A stretch of 64,000 bases of DNA from Polyodon spathula (Eukaryota; Chordata; Actinopteri; Acipenseriformes; Polyodontidae), in assembly GCF_017654505.1 (NCBI RefSeq), contig NC_054538.1:60137684-60201683 (forward strand), in the 5' to 3' direction. A model generated the notes under the pieces. The model was given only the letters and a program-made list of their open reading frames with translations. It made no database searches and was not told the origin of the DNA. Below are positions 1-10,280 of the stretch, piece by piece. Numbering within the stretch: position 1 is the first letter of the stretch; the number at the start of each line of letters is the position of its first letter. The position numbers were made by a program, and so were the translations under genes.

Positions 1-59
1 AGGTGAGATAACGAACTTTAATTGTTATAGACTTTGCCCCAAAATTAGGACGAGGCTGG

Positions 60-890
60 TTAATACTCAACTTATTCACCATTTGAATATAAATGATATT
101 TTCTTGAACAGTCAGTTTTGGGGCTGTCATGGCACAGTCACAGCTACTTTAAATTTAATGAATTACATAATTAATGCTTTTGATAAAAAAAAAAAAAAAA
201 ATGCAGTTATTTTTTACAGATTTATCTAAAGCCTCAAGTTACTGTAAATAGATTGGGGTCAGTTCAAATTCATTGGCTTGGTTTCAGAGTTATCTTCATA
301 ACTGTATATAGTGTATCAAATCTGGTGGCTTGATACAGTTTTGTACTCTGTAGGTACTTGTATGTCTTCGGTCATCAAGAAACTGCAAAAGAGCTTTGTT
401 GGCATACAGCAAAAAAAAAATTAGACTGACAATTGTTGCTGAATGGTAATAAAACAAAATGTATTGATCTTTAATAAAAACATTACCTCTACAGTTGATT
501 CAAGCTTATTTAATATAACAAATATAAACCAAGTGACACTGGAACATATGATATAGAGTACAAATACATGGGCATTTGCCTGGATAGTGCTTTAACTTAC
601 AAAACACATTCATTCTGTTCAACAAAGTCTAATTTGGGTTTGTTGTATCATAAGTTACTACTAGGAATTTACTAATTCAAATTGCTTTACTACCAATTTT
701 GGACTTCGGTGATGTGTTTTATAGATTGTCCCCGAAGATTGTGTTGAAGAAATTGGATACTTTATATCCAGGGTTCTCAACCAGGGATACGCATATTATA
801 TTATGCTGTTACATCAGTCTTTGCTGCAGTTTCAGCTTTCTTGGTCAAGTCACCATTGTAAAGGAGAACTTGTTCTCAACCGCGTTTTGA
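60..890 (+). mobile_element. Decayed LINE reverse-transcriptase fragment
   Basis: Conceptual translation in shifting + frames shows pieces of a non-LTR retrotransposon reverse transcriptase. These are an 'FTDLSKA'-like stretch near 210, 'SLAWFQSYL' near 275, 'LLLNGNKTK' near 440, 'YKYMGICLDSAL' near 560 and a DFGDVFY-type motif near 700. Their order matches the RT-to-C-terminus region of L2/Rex-type LINEs. Many stops and frameshifts mean it is inactive. No tail or target duplication was identified. Confidence 0.6.
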
Positions 891-892
891 TT

Positions 893-928
<36 letters not shown>
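888..928. repeat. (TTTA)n microsatellite
   Basis: About ten tandem TTTA units directly follow the LINE remnant. It may derive from that element's tail. Confidence 0.9.
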
Positions 929-929
<1 letters not shown>

Positions 930-3323
930 ACCTGGTTAGATAATGGAATTAATTAATTGATAGAGCAACACATTTTATGTTTTTATCTGTCTCAGTATGG
1001 GTTTCCACTCATTCCAGCATCGGTATGTTTTTGTAATGTTATTTGAAAACTGTTTTTTAACCAATTATTTGTTATGAATGTATGTGTCAGTTTTTGTGTG
1101 GACTCATTATTTTGTTTCAACTAGAAGGTAGCTCTGACAGCTTTTCTTTATGTATGGCAGCTGTGGTAGAACACTCCTAGTGATAGGTAGTGGACAGTGC
1201 TCTACTTGGACCATGTCATGCTTTTTATAGAGATTGGTAAAAAGGATGGTGAAAACTTGGTGGTGGTGGTGAAGCACTGTGTGGTGCACATTTGTTAAAC
1301 TAGGGCTCTGGCTCTATGTCACGGATAGGCTTGTGGGTGATTTCAGAACAGCAAATGAGTGGCAGAACAGGCAGTACTGAGAGGTATGTTGCACGTTTTA
1401 ATAATAAATAAAAAGGTTGAAAAAAACAAACCACTTCTGAAAGTAAACGGCACATTGGCCAAAATCGACAGATACAAAAACTGAATACACAACAAACAGT
1501 GGAGAAACCCCAAACAAGTATTGTACTGGTCCTTCCAGCACAATTAGCAATTATTTTATATTTTCAACTTTCCTCGCCTCTCCTCTCCTTCGTCTCTTCC
1601 CCATTCTCCACTGTGAACACACCAACCTCGAGTGAGTGATCTGTGCTTCTAATAAGGGGAGCTAATCTCATTTCCTCAGGGAAAAACAAAAAAGCCTGTA
1701 CCAAAAATACAAGTTAAGCACCTTAGCTTCTGCAATAATAATCACAGCCTCTTGTGGTCTCTCAACTCAAGGCATTATAGAGACCCACCTTTTAAGCAGG
1801 GTTATTTCAGGGAGTTTGATCGGTAGACAACGGCCCATAGGTGTAAACCCTTCATTGAACAATTAAGGTCCGTCTAACTTTACCAAGATGGCATCCAAGC
1901 TCTGACAACCTCTCTTATATTAGTTAAGGTCAGCCAACCCTCTTGCCAGCTCTCACTGTGCGGTTGTTCACATACACCGTCTTCCAACTTATTTTCTTTA
2001 TGCTGTGCTCTAAGGCTCTCTTCTTGTTACAGGCCCTTCCTAAATTCTGACCAAAATATGGCTCAAGAGAGCTGACAAGAGCTCCAGTACATCAGCATTC
2101 TGACCACACTGTGTAGAAATACCACCACTGACAAGCTGATTAATCTTCTGCTAATTTGAGATAAAGCGCTTTTAAAATACAAATGTCACCCTAAGTTGCT
2201 ATAAATAGTGTTGTGAAAGGTCGTCTAATCTAAAGGAAGGTTCTTAGCAAGGCATATTTGTTTGTCAGCAACAGGAACTTGTTGCAGCAAATAGATTTTA
2301 TGAAGTAAATTAAGCTGTAGTGATTAAGTTATTTTTGGTGAGCCTTGTCACTGTGAATTCATACACCCATATATTTTTTTCAGTCAGGCTGCTTCCTAAT
2401 GATATATGTTTACACTTGCTTTTACCATGACATCAAAGTGGTTTCTGAGCCCTGTGCCATTAACTGTATTGCATTAAAACTGTATTTTAAAGAAAGCTAT
2501 ATTGTTGTCAATATTAACTTTTACCATAAGTGGTTGTGGTTAAAACAGATCCGGTGTTTCAATTCCTGTTAAAACTGAAGCTTTTTTTATAGCTATTTGA
2601 AATAGCAAAACAAAGTTAGTCAGAAACCACAAAATACCCCGGTTTTAACACTGTTCTGTGTTATAGGCAGCCCTTCTTAAGCTGCGTACTGGGTGCTTTA
2701 CACATTGAAAAAATATGAATTACGTATGATAGTCAAGTGTAATACATAAAGAATACACAGCCATTTTGCTGAATTTGCATGTTATCAAACTTCATATACT
2801 TCATGCACCTCTCAATGGTCAATTGTGAATACCCTGCATGCGGTAGCTAGAGGATGGATCACAGAAATGCCGGGACTGGGACAGCACATTGAAGCTTGCC
2901 TGGGAATTTCTAGAAACATTTGACCAATAAGTTGGGTTTTCATAAAAAATAATAAGGTTGAATCCACTCACTTGTAATGCGTGTTTGTGACTGGTGAATA
3001 AACAACAAGACTGTTCATCCTTAGTCCCCCTCAACCTAACATACCAATTTACCTCTCTGTCAACCAAATTTTTGGAAGGTAAATCTATATAATCAATGCA
3101 ATATTCTGTGTTTGGAGAGAGTCAGGATGCTTTATATTGCTATGTAGGAAAATGTTATTGTTTCTTTTTTTTTTGCGTTAATGCATTACGATTATTTAAC
3201 TTAAATAAAAATATGTTGTATGAACAGTGTTTGTTGACTATTTCACAAACATGGGTAATTCATCTTCTCTGTTTCTAAAACTTGAAAAATAAATATATAC
3301 ATTAGTAAATGTCTTTTTTGTTT
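929..3323. other. Intergenic, no recognised gene
   Basis: AT-rich sequence with only short ORFs lacking family motifs. A C/T-rich stretch lies near 1565-1610. I see no exon, RNA gene or transposon terminus that I can support. Confidence 0.5.
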
Positions 3324-3326
3324 ATA

Positions 3327-3410
<84 letters not shown>
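3324..3410. repeat. (TA)n-(CA)n compound microsatellite
   Basis: About 25 TA dinucleotides grade into about 15 CA dinucleotides. The array abuts the left end of a Tc1-like element that begins CAGTGAGTGT. Confidence 0.95.
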
Positions 3411-3411
<1 letters not shown>

Positions 3412-4088
3412 GTGAGTGTACAAAACATTAGGAATTAGGAACACCTGCTCATTCCAGGAAATAGACTGACGGGTTGAATCCAGGTGAAAGCTATGATCCC
3501 TTATTGATGTAACCTGTTAAATCCACTTCAATCAGTGTAAATGAAGGGGAGGCAGGTTAAAGAAGGATTTTTAAGCCTTGACACAATTGAGACATGGATT
3601 GTGTTTGTGTGCCATTTAGAGGGTGAATGAGCAAGACAAAAGATTTAAGTGCCTTTGAACGGGGTATGGTAGTAGGTGCCAGGCGGGCCCGGGTTTGAAT
3701 GTGTCAAGAATATATATAAGATAATGCCCCATGCCACAAGGCTAGGATTCTCCAGGAATGGTTCCACAAACTTGACAGTGGATTCAGCTTACTGCAGTGG
3801 CCTGCTCAGTCACGAGATCTCAATCCAATTGAGTATCTGTGGGATGAGATGGAACAAGCTATTCGGAGTAGAGATCCACTACCAGCCAACTTGACACAAC
3901 AACGAGAAGCATTGGAGTCAACATGGGCCAGCATCCCTGTGGAACGCTTTCGACACCTTGTAAAGTCCATGACCCGACGAATTGAGGCTGTTCTGAGGAC
4001 AAAAGGGGGTGCAACTCAATATTAGAAAGGTGTTCCTAATGTTTTGTACAAAACATTAGGAACGTATTCCTAATGTTTTGTGAGTGTG
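3410..4088 (+). mobile_element. Tc1/mariner-like element, internally deleted
   Basis: The left end CAGTGAGTGTACAAAACATT is mirrored on the right by AATGTTTTGT followed by GAGTG, giving Tc1-type terminal inverted repeats. The interior keeps the 5' region of a known fish Tc1 type and the 3' end of the transposase. The latter includes an 'SRDLNPIE' motif near 3810 carrying the third catalytic acidic residue, and a C-terminus ending 'KGGATQY' then a stop near 4023. The middle of the gene is missing. At 4040-4080 the terminal sequence is duplicated head to head, forming a small extra palindrome. Confidence 0.8.
3795..4024 (+). pseudogene. Tc1 transposase 3' fragment
   Basis: The + frame encodes '[13 protein letters not shown]' followed by about 60 residues typical of the Tc1 transposase C-terminus, then a stop. 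The DLNPIE motif includes the glutamate of the DDE triad. The DNA-binding domains and the first two aspartates are absent. It is a remnant and not a functional enzyme. Confidence 0.75.
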
Positions 4089-4092
4089 TGTG

Positions 4093-4166
<74 letters not shown>
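4089..4166. repeat. (CA)n microsatellite between two Tc1 elements
   Basis: A short GT/TA run is followed by about 35 CA units ending exactly at the next Tc1 terminus (CAGTGCCTTG). The expected TA target dinucleotide is not present at this left junction. It was probably lost in repeat turnover. Confidence 0.95.
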
Positions 4167-4170
<4 letters not shown>

Positions 4171-5753
4171 GCCTTGTAAAAGTATTCAGACCCCTGACCA
4201 ATTCTCTAATATTACTGAATTACAAATGGTACATTGAAATTTCATTCTGTTTGATATTTTATTTTTAAACACTGAAACTCAGAATCAATTATTGTATGGT
4301 GACATTGGTTTTATGTTGGGAAATATTTTTAACGAAAAAAAAAAAACTGAAATATCTTGCTTGCATAAGTATTCAACCCCTGTGCTGTGGAAGTTTCCAG
4401 TTTGCACCGATGAAAGAAATTGTGCTAACGAGGACAAAATTACCTTACCATTGGCCTTCACCTGTGAACCATTAAAGTTGCTGTCACATTTTCTGGATAA
4501 AAACCCCACTGTTGAAGGGTCGTTGGTAAGGCTGTGAATCTGAAGGAAAATGAAGACCAAAGAGCATTCTACAGAAGCTAGAGATAAAGTAATACAAATG
4601 CATAGATTAGGGAAAGGGTACAAAATAATATCCAAGTGTTTGGATATCCCAGTGAGCACAGTTGGATCAATAATCAGGAAGTGGAAGCTGCATCACACCA
4701 CCCAGGCACTGCCAAGAAAAGGCTGTCCCTCAAAACTCAACGCTCAGACAAGAAGGAGACTTATGAGAGAAGCCACAGAGAGGCCAACAATCACTTTGAA
4801 GGAGCTACAGAGTTCAGTGGCTGGGAGTGGAGTAATGGTGCACCAGTCAACCATATCACGAGCTCTGCATAACACTGGCCTGTATGGGAGGGTGGCAAGA
4901 AAGAAGCCGTTACTCAAAAAGTACCATCTGAAAGCACATCTGGAGTTTGCCAGAAAGCATGAGAGTGACCCAGCTGCGATGTGGGAAAAGGTTTTGTGGT
5001 GAGATGAGACCAAGATAGAGCTTTTTGGCCAAAACTCAAAGCGCTATGTGTGGCACAAACCTAACACTGCCCATGCCTCAAGACATCCCTACAGTGAAGT
5101 ATGGTGGTGGCAGCATTATGCTGTGGGGATGCTTCTCATCAGCAGGGACTGTGCATCTTGTTACAATTGCAGGAAGAATGGATGGAGCAAAATACAGGAA
5201 AATACTGCAAGAGAATCTGCCTCAGTCTGCTAAAAAACTGAAGCTTGGGAGGAAATTCACCTTTCAGCAGGACAATGATCCCAAGCACATGACCAAAGCA
5301 ACATTGGAGTGGCTCAAGAACAAAAAGGTGAATGTCCTACAGTGGCCCAGTCAAAGTCCTGATCTCAATCCCACTGGGAATCTGTGGCAGTATTTGAAAA
5401 TTGCGGTCCAACCTGGAGCAAATCTGCCAAGAAGAATGGGCCAAAATCTGTCCGACACTGTGTGCAAAGCTGGTACATACTTACCCCAAAAGACTTAAAG
5501 CTGTTATTGCAGCGAAAGGTGGCTCTACCAAATATTAATGTGTGGGGGTTGAATACTTATGCAAGCATGATATTTCATTTTTTTTTATTTTTCTTAAAAA
5601 TATTTCCCAACAGAAAACCAATGTCACCTTACAATAATTGATTTTGAGTTTCAGTGTTTAAAAATAAAATATCAGAAAAATGTCAATGTACCATTTGTAA
5701 TTCAGTAATATGAAAGAATTGGTCAGGGGTCTGAAAACTTTTGCAAGGCACTG
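4167..5753 (+). mobile_element. Tc1-like transposon with long terminal inverted repeats
   Basis: The left terminus CAGTGCCTTGTAAAAGTATT is matched inverted at the right end, which finishes CAAGGCACTG followed by TA. The inverted repeats run about 200 bp per side, through 'TTGCATAAGTATTCAACCCC'. Total length of 1.59 kb fits a full-length Tc1 family element. The central transposase is broken by a stop and frameshifts (see the pseudogene entry), so this copy is non-autonomous. Confidence 0.9.
4550..5500 (+). pseudogene. Tc1 transposase, broken
   Basis: 4550-5002 encodes 150 residues with the paired-like N-terminal DNA-binding region (helix-turn-helix, then 'TVGSIIRKWK') and the start of the catalytic core up to 'KVLW'. 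An in-frame TGA follows immediately, before the 'DETK' first catalytic Asp. A frameshift near 5090 then moves the reading frame. 5025-5498 carries 'GGGSIMLWGCFSS', the second Asp in 'QQDNDPKH', and 'SPDLNPTGNLW'. The last normally reads DLNPIENLW, so the third catalytic Glu is lost. Another frameshift near 5400 precedes the C-terminus. Stop, frameshifts and the lost Glu together make it inactive. Confidence 0.9.
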
Positions 5754-5783
5754 TATATATATATATAAAAGCCATATATATAG

Positions 5784-5860
<77 letters not shown>

Positions 5861-5875
5861 GTATATGTGTATGTG

Positions 5876-5927
<52 letters not shown>

Positions 5928-5938
5928 ATATATATAGA
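5754..5938. repeat. Long (TA)n microsatellite
   Basis: Nearly continuous TA dinucleotides with a short interruption near 5850-5880. It abuts the right end of the Tc1 element, which inserts at TA. Confidence 0.95.
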
Positions 5939-7688
5939 TCCAAAGATCGATTGGCTACTGTGTGTGAATAAATATATATGTTTTCCAAAACCTACATCGT
6001 TGTCACAAAAACAAAAGGATAATTGTATGCAATTGTGGGGATTCAACATGTTTTCCTGACCTCTTTTTTTGCATGGTCATGGGATCTGTTGATCCTTTGC
6101 CTTGCGGGAAGATGTTATATAAAACAAGAACTGTATTTCCACTTCCTCAGCCGGAACTGGAGACAGACTCTCCAGTGGTATTGGGGTTTGCATGTTTTTT
6201 TTTTTCAGAAACCCAAGTGACCTTTACAAACACCTAACAACTAAATTTAGCCGATTCTGAGCCCCGTCTGCTCATTCCCATCCTAATTGATATTCTGCCT
6301 AGTCAATGAGCACGTTAGTGACTACAGGTTTCGAACGTCATACCTACATTGACACATTACCTGTAGGAGATCATTTAGTCATCTAAACTAGCATAAGTGA
6401 TTTAGATGCTTAAACCTCTAATTAAACACTTAGTCATTTACAAAATGGGGGCTATACCAGCCCTGACTACACCTATGTAAAAAAAAAAAAAAAAATAATA
6501 ATAACTTTAGTCAATTAAGTCATGTATGAAAATCGGGCCCATAGGCAGGATTTTCAAAAGTTTGCAAATGATAAATCCAGTGTTAATCAACAAATCGTTA
6601 TGTAGCATTAATTTGGGCCTTTTCAAGAGGTCGTTCTGCCTATCTCGTTATTAAATAATCATGCAACATGATTTCCAAAATAATGTTAATATGCTTAACA
6701 AGCTTCTTGTGACTATTTCTTTTGTTTGCATGGGAATTTAAAAGCAAATTTGTGTTAATTGTCATAATTTATCATGAGTTAATTTGCACTGGTAAAAGGA
6801 GGGTTTTAATTAACAAAAGACTATAACTCACTTTGAAACAAATTTAGCAGACTGTGGCTGTGGTGCCGACGATACAGAGACTTCCTAGGTAATTCAATAT
6901 TTGTGACTTTTATATACTTGTGGTTATGAATAAGATTTGTTTACTTGTTTTAACAATTTGTAACCTTAAGCTCGGAACACACTGCCCGATGACATCACAG
7001 GAAGGAATGCATGGATGCATAAAGTACAGTGGCAATGGGGCGAATCAATAGGCGAAAAGATAAGGCTACAGCAGCATTAAATATCTACCATTTTGGCTAG
7101 ACCTTAATGCGACGTAATTGTGAAAACTACCAAGTGGGGACTATGATTCTCCACTAGCCAAAACCTTATCTGGAGTGCTGGTTATAGATTAAAATGTATA
7201 TGTCATTATAATAATTTAGAGAATTTGTACAGATAGCCTGAAAAAAGGGAGCTTAAAAAAGTGAAATTGTTGTTGAAATGCAGGAACATTTAATGTCCTT
7301 TTTAAATACACAAAGTGTTAAACAAAAATAAGTCTTGTTGTAGCAGGCTAGTATCTTTCTTTTTATTATGGGGTCTGGCAGGACTCCTTGTGGTACAGAA
7401 AGACAACTCAATGAATCCGTGAATGTTCATCCTACAAAAAGCGGGCAGGGTTGTTTAAAGTGCTGCTTCATATGCTGGCTTTTACAATTTGCAGAAGTAG
7501 ACTAAATTGCTCTCTTTCTTATTACTGGGCACCGCCTCACTGACATGTCGTGCTCAAGCTGCTATTTATATTTATTTATAACACCACCTCCTACAACTGA
7601 CAGACAGGGTTTGTATTTGTGGTAAAGGCTGTTCCCCATAGTGACAATAACACAAACACACCTACTACTTCCCAAAACTACTTCCCCA
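5939..7688. other. Intergenic, no recognised gene
   Basis: AT-rich sequence without supported genes. An A15 run lies at 6479-6495. The GAAAATCGGGCCC-type stretch near 6528 is reminiscent of repeat ends, but no partner terminus was found. Confidence 0.4.
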
Positions 7689-8185
7689 TCGGCTCCCGAG
7701 TGGCGCAGCCAGTAAAGGCACTCCGTGTGGAGTGCAGGATGCGCCTTATAGCCTGGAGAGTGCCAGTTTGAGTCCAGGCTGTTCCACTGCTGACCATGGA
7801 CTGGAGTTCCCAGGGGGCAGCGCACAAATACCCACACACCACCCAGGGTGAGGAGGTCTTAGGTCGGCCAGAGTGTCCTCGGCTTACCACGCATCAGCGA
7901 CCCCTGTAGATTGGCCGGGCACCTGCAGGCCTGCCTGTAAGTTGCTCTGAGCTGCATGGTCCTCCGACGCTGTAGCTCTGAGGTAGCTGCACGGTGGGTC
8001 TGCAAAGTGAAAAGAAGCAGGCGGCTGACGGCACACGTTTCAGAGTGTGTCCATCTTCGTCTCTCGAGTCAGCGCGGGGGTGGCAATGGTGAGCGGAGTT
8101 GAAATAAAAATAATTGGGCTTTCCAAATTGGGGAGAAAATGAGAAAAGGTAATTGCCCATTCCAAATTTAAAAAAAATATAAATC
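7689..8185 (+). mobile_element. tRNA-derived SINE, long body, acipenseriform-like
   Basis: The head 'GAGTGGCGCAGCC' resembles a pol III A box, and 'GTTTGAGTCC' near 7769 resembles a B box. About 330 bp of GC-richer body follows, ending in an 'AATTGGGC...AAATTGGGGAGAAAATG' tail near 8110-8140 and an A-rich end. I recall similar SINEs from sturgeon and paddlefish, but no search was possible. The composition contrasts sharply with its AT-rich surroundings. Confidence 0.7.
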
Positions 8186-8335
8186 TTCCTCTTAATAGAA
8201 ATGGTGAATACTCTTGTTGTATTTAATATAAATATATTGGGGACACAATACAAGGCTGAAAACAGAACATAAAATTCAAAACCTGTTAACTAATACAGAG
8301 ATATACATATACCATAAAATAAAGGAATGCATGTA

Positions 8336-9522
8336 CAGTCGCAGACACAAATATTGGCACCCTACACTTAATATCAGATCATTCAAGAAAATATGTTTAA
8401 TGCAAGCATTTAGAGAGCATTATTCACTAATTCATATGACCAAAATGTACAATTTCTGGTAGTTTAACAAACAATCTTTATAAAAATAAATCACTTAAGC
8501 AATTTCAAATATTTGTTCTCAACAAAAGCATTGGCACCTTTACATAAAAAGTTTGTAAAAAAATAATGGAATAGAACTAATTAAATATATATATATTATT
8601 TGATTGAATACCATCACACAGTAAGTAACTAAGCTGCATTATAAGGTCAAAAGCCGAAAGAAAATTATGGGTACAGCAGGTAGAATTATCCGAACAAGTA
8701 AAAAAAGCCAAGGACAAGGAAATATTAGGAAGCATCAGGCATAATGGTGCATGAAAGGACTAGACTAGACAGATAACACAGAAGAGTTGTATGCACATAG
8801 ACCTTACTGCAAGCCACTTTTAAAGAAAATTCATAAAACAAACTGTCATAAATAATCCATGAAATATGAACAGGAATCTGAAGCATTCTTTGACAAAATT
8901 CTCTGGTCCAGTAGGTCTAATAGAACTTTACCCCACAGATGGACCATAGTCTGTTTGGCAGAAAAAAAGAGAAAACCTTCAATGAAGTTCAGAAACTAGA
9001 GACATTGATGTGATTGAAGATAGAATTAATGCAGCCATGTATCAAAACATTCTACAAAGTACAATGATACCATCTGCCCATAGGGTGATTGGCAGACAGT
9101 TTATCTTCTAACATGACAATGACCTAAAGCATGCGACTAAGTCAACCGGAATTCTTGAAGAAAACAAAGATAAAATATCAATCCACTAGAAATACTTTGG
9201 ACTGATCTGAAAAAGCTGTAGCCAAGCACTGTATATCCAATCTGTCTGAGCTGAAGGGAATATGCAAGATGGAATGAGCCCAGATTCCACCAATAAGATG
9301 AACCATACTGGGTAAGAATGATCTTAAACATGAAATACTGAGGCAGGGGTGCCCATACTTTTGTCATGAACACATATTTCAAATTGCTTAAGTGCTTTTA
9401 TTTGTTTTATAAAGATTGTTTCTTAAACTACCAGAAATATGTATTTTGGTCTTTGTATTTAACAGGTTTTCTTGAATTATCTTATATTAAGTGTAGGGTG
9501 CCAATACTTTCACCTGCAGCTC
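8336..9522 (+). mobile_element. Degenerate Tc1-like transposon
   Basis: The left end after TA reads CAGTCGCAGACACAAATATT and continues 'GGCACCCTACACTTAATAT'. The right side carries the inverse, 'ATATTAAGTGTAGGGTGCC', ending near a TA at 9523. Length is about 1.2 kb. Decayed transposase pieces are visible, such as a 'NNDLKHATKS' relative of the QQDNDPKHTAK motif near 9117. Multiple stops make it non-functional. Confidence 0.8.
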
Positions 9523-10140
9523 TATACTTTCACATTCATATGTTAAGCTTTTTTTTTTTAAGTAACAGTGAATACAGATTGGGGTTAGGAAGCACTGAAA
9601 CAGTAGTTCTTGTTTCTATTAAACCTGCCCATCTCTTATCATTCACCACTATACATATTCCCCAGGTACAAGACTATCCAAGGTTGGATTATTTTTTGCT
9701 TTGTTGGATAGTTTTTTTTTAGTTTCTGAAGATTTTTGAGTGCTCTGTACATGTACTTGTATCTGAGATTGGTAAGGGAACAATAGGTTTTTGTAACTTT
9801 TCTGTAGATTATATGAAAAGAAAAAAAAGTTCCAATAAATTAAGAGCTAAATAGAGTTTTTATACAATATTATAAATGCTACTCACACAAATATACCTTT
9901 AGAACTTAGGGATAGATAGATATGTATGTGTGCTTTTTGGGTGAAAATGACAGAAATAATAAATGCAATTTTCAAGAAAAGTATTTCAATCCAAAGTATG
10001 AATATGAATTGGACACATAACTTAATTTTGTGGCAATAAATGTTAAGTATTATTCAGTAGCAAAAAAAAAAAAAATAAGAAATTGCTTTAGAACATTAAT
10101 AGATTAGAAAATATTTCCCCAGTATTTCCACCATTTGTCA
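9523..10140. other. Probable PLEK 3' flank / 3'UTR
   Basis: Sequence immediately downstream of the PLEK stop codon (PLEK reads right to left). It is AT-rich with no competing ORF. No convincing AATAAA on the minus strand was located between the Tc1 remnant and the stop, so the UTR end is not defined. Confidence 0.35.
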
Positions 10141-10280
10141 CTATTTTCCAGTCTTGGCCACAGTTTGAATGGCCTGGATCCACTCTTTCCGCTCAGTAGA
10201 TGTAGCTGCTTGTAGAAAGTAGTGAGTTTCATCTGATGTGATAATTTCAAAGAGATTGCCTTCTATGTCATATTTCTTAG
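10141..10280 (-). CDS. plek: PLEK coding exon 9 and stop
   Basis: 140 nt from acceptor 'ttttag' to the TAG at 10141-10143. Encodes 'KKYDIEGNLFEIITSDETHY' and the C-terminal helix 'ERKEWIQAIQTVAKTGK'. The invariant PH-domain Trp is present. Confidence 0.95.

Noticed and set aside
3243..3428. Tyr/Ile and Thr/His repeat peptides here and at other microsatellites
   Set aside because: They are translations of TA and CA dinucleotide repeats.
4292..4537. ORFs within the Tc1 terminal repeats
   Set aside because: They lie within inverted-repeat and 5' flank DNA of the transposon, with no similarity to transposase.
1..10140. FBXO48 or APLF exons expected next to PLEK in mammals
   Set aside because: I looked for F-box or FHA-like coding segments on both strands and saw none. 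They may lie outside the window.
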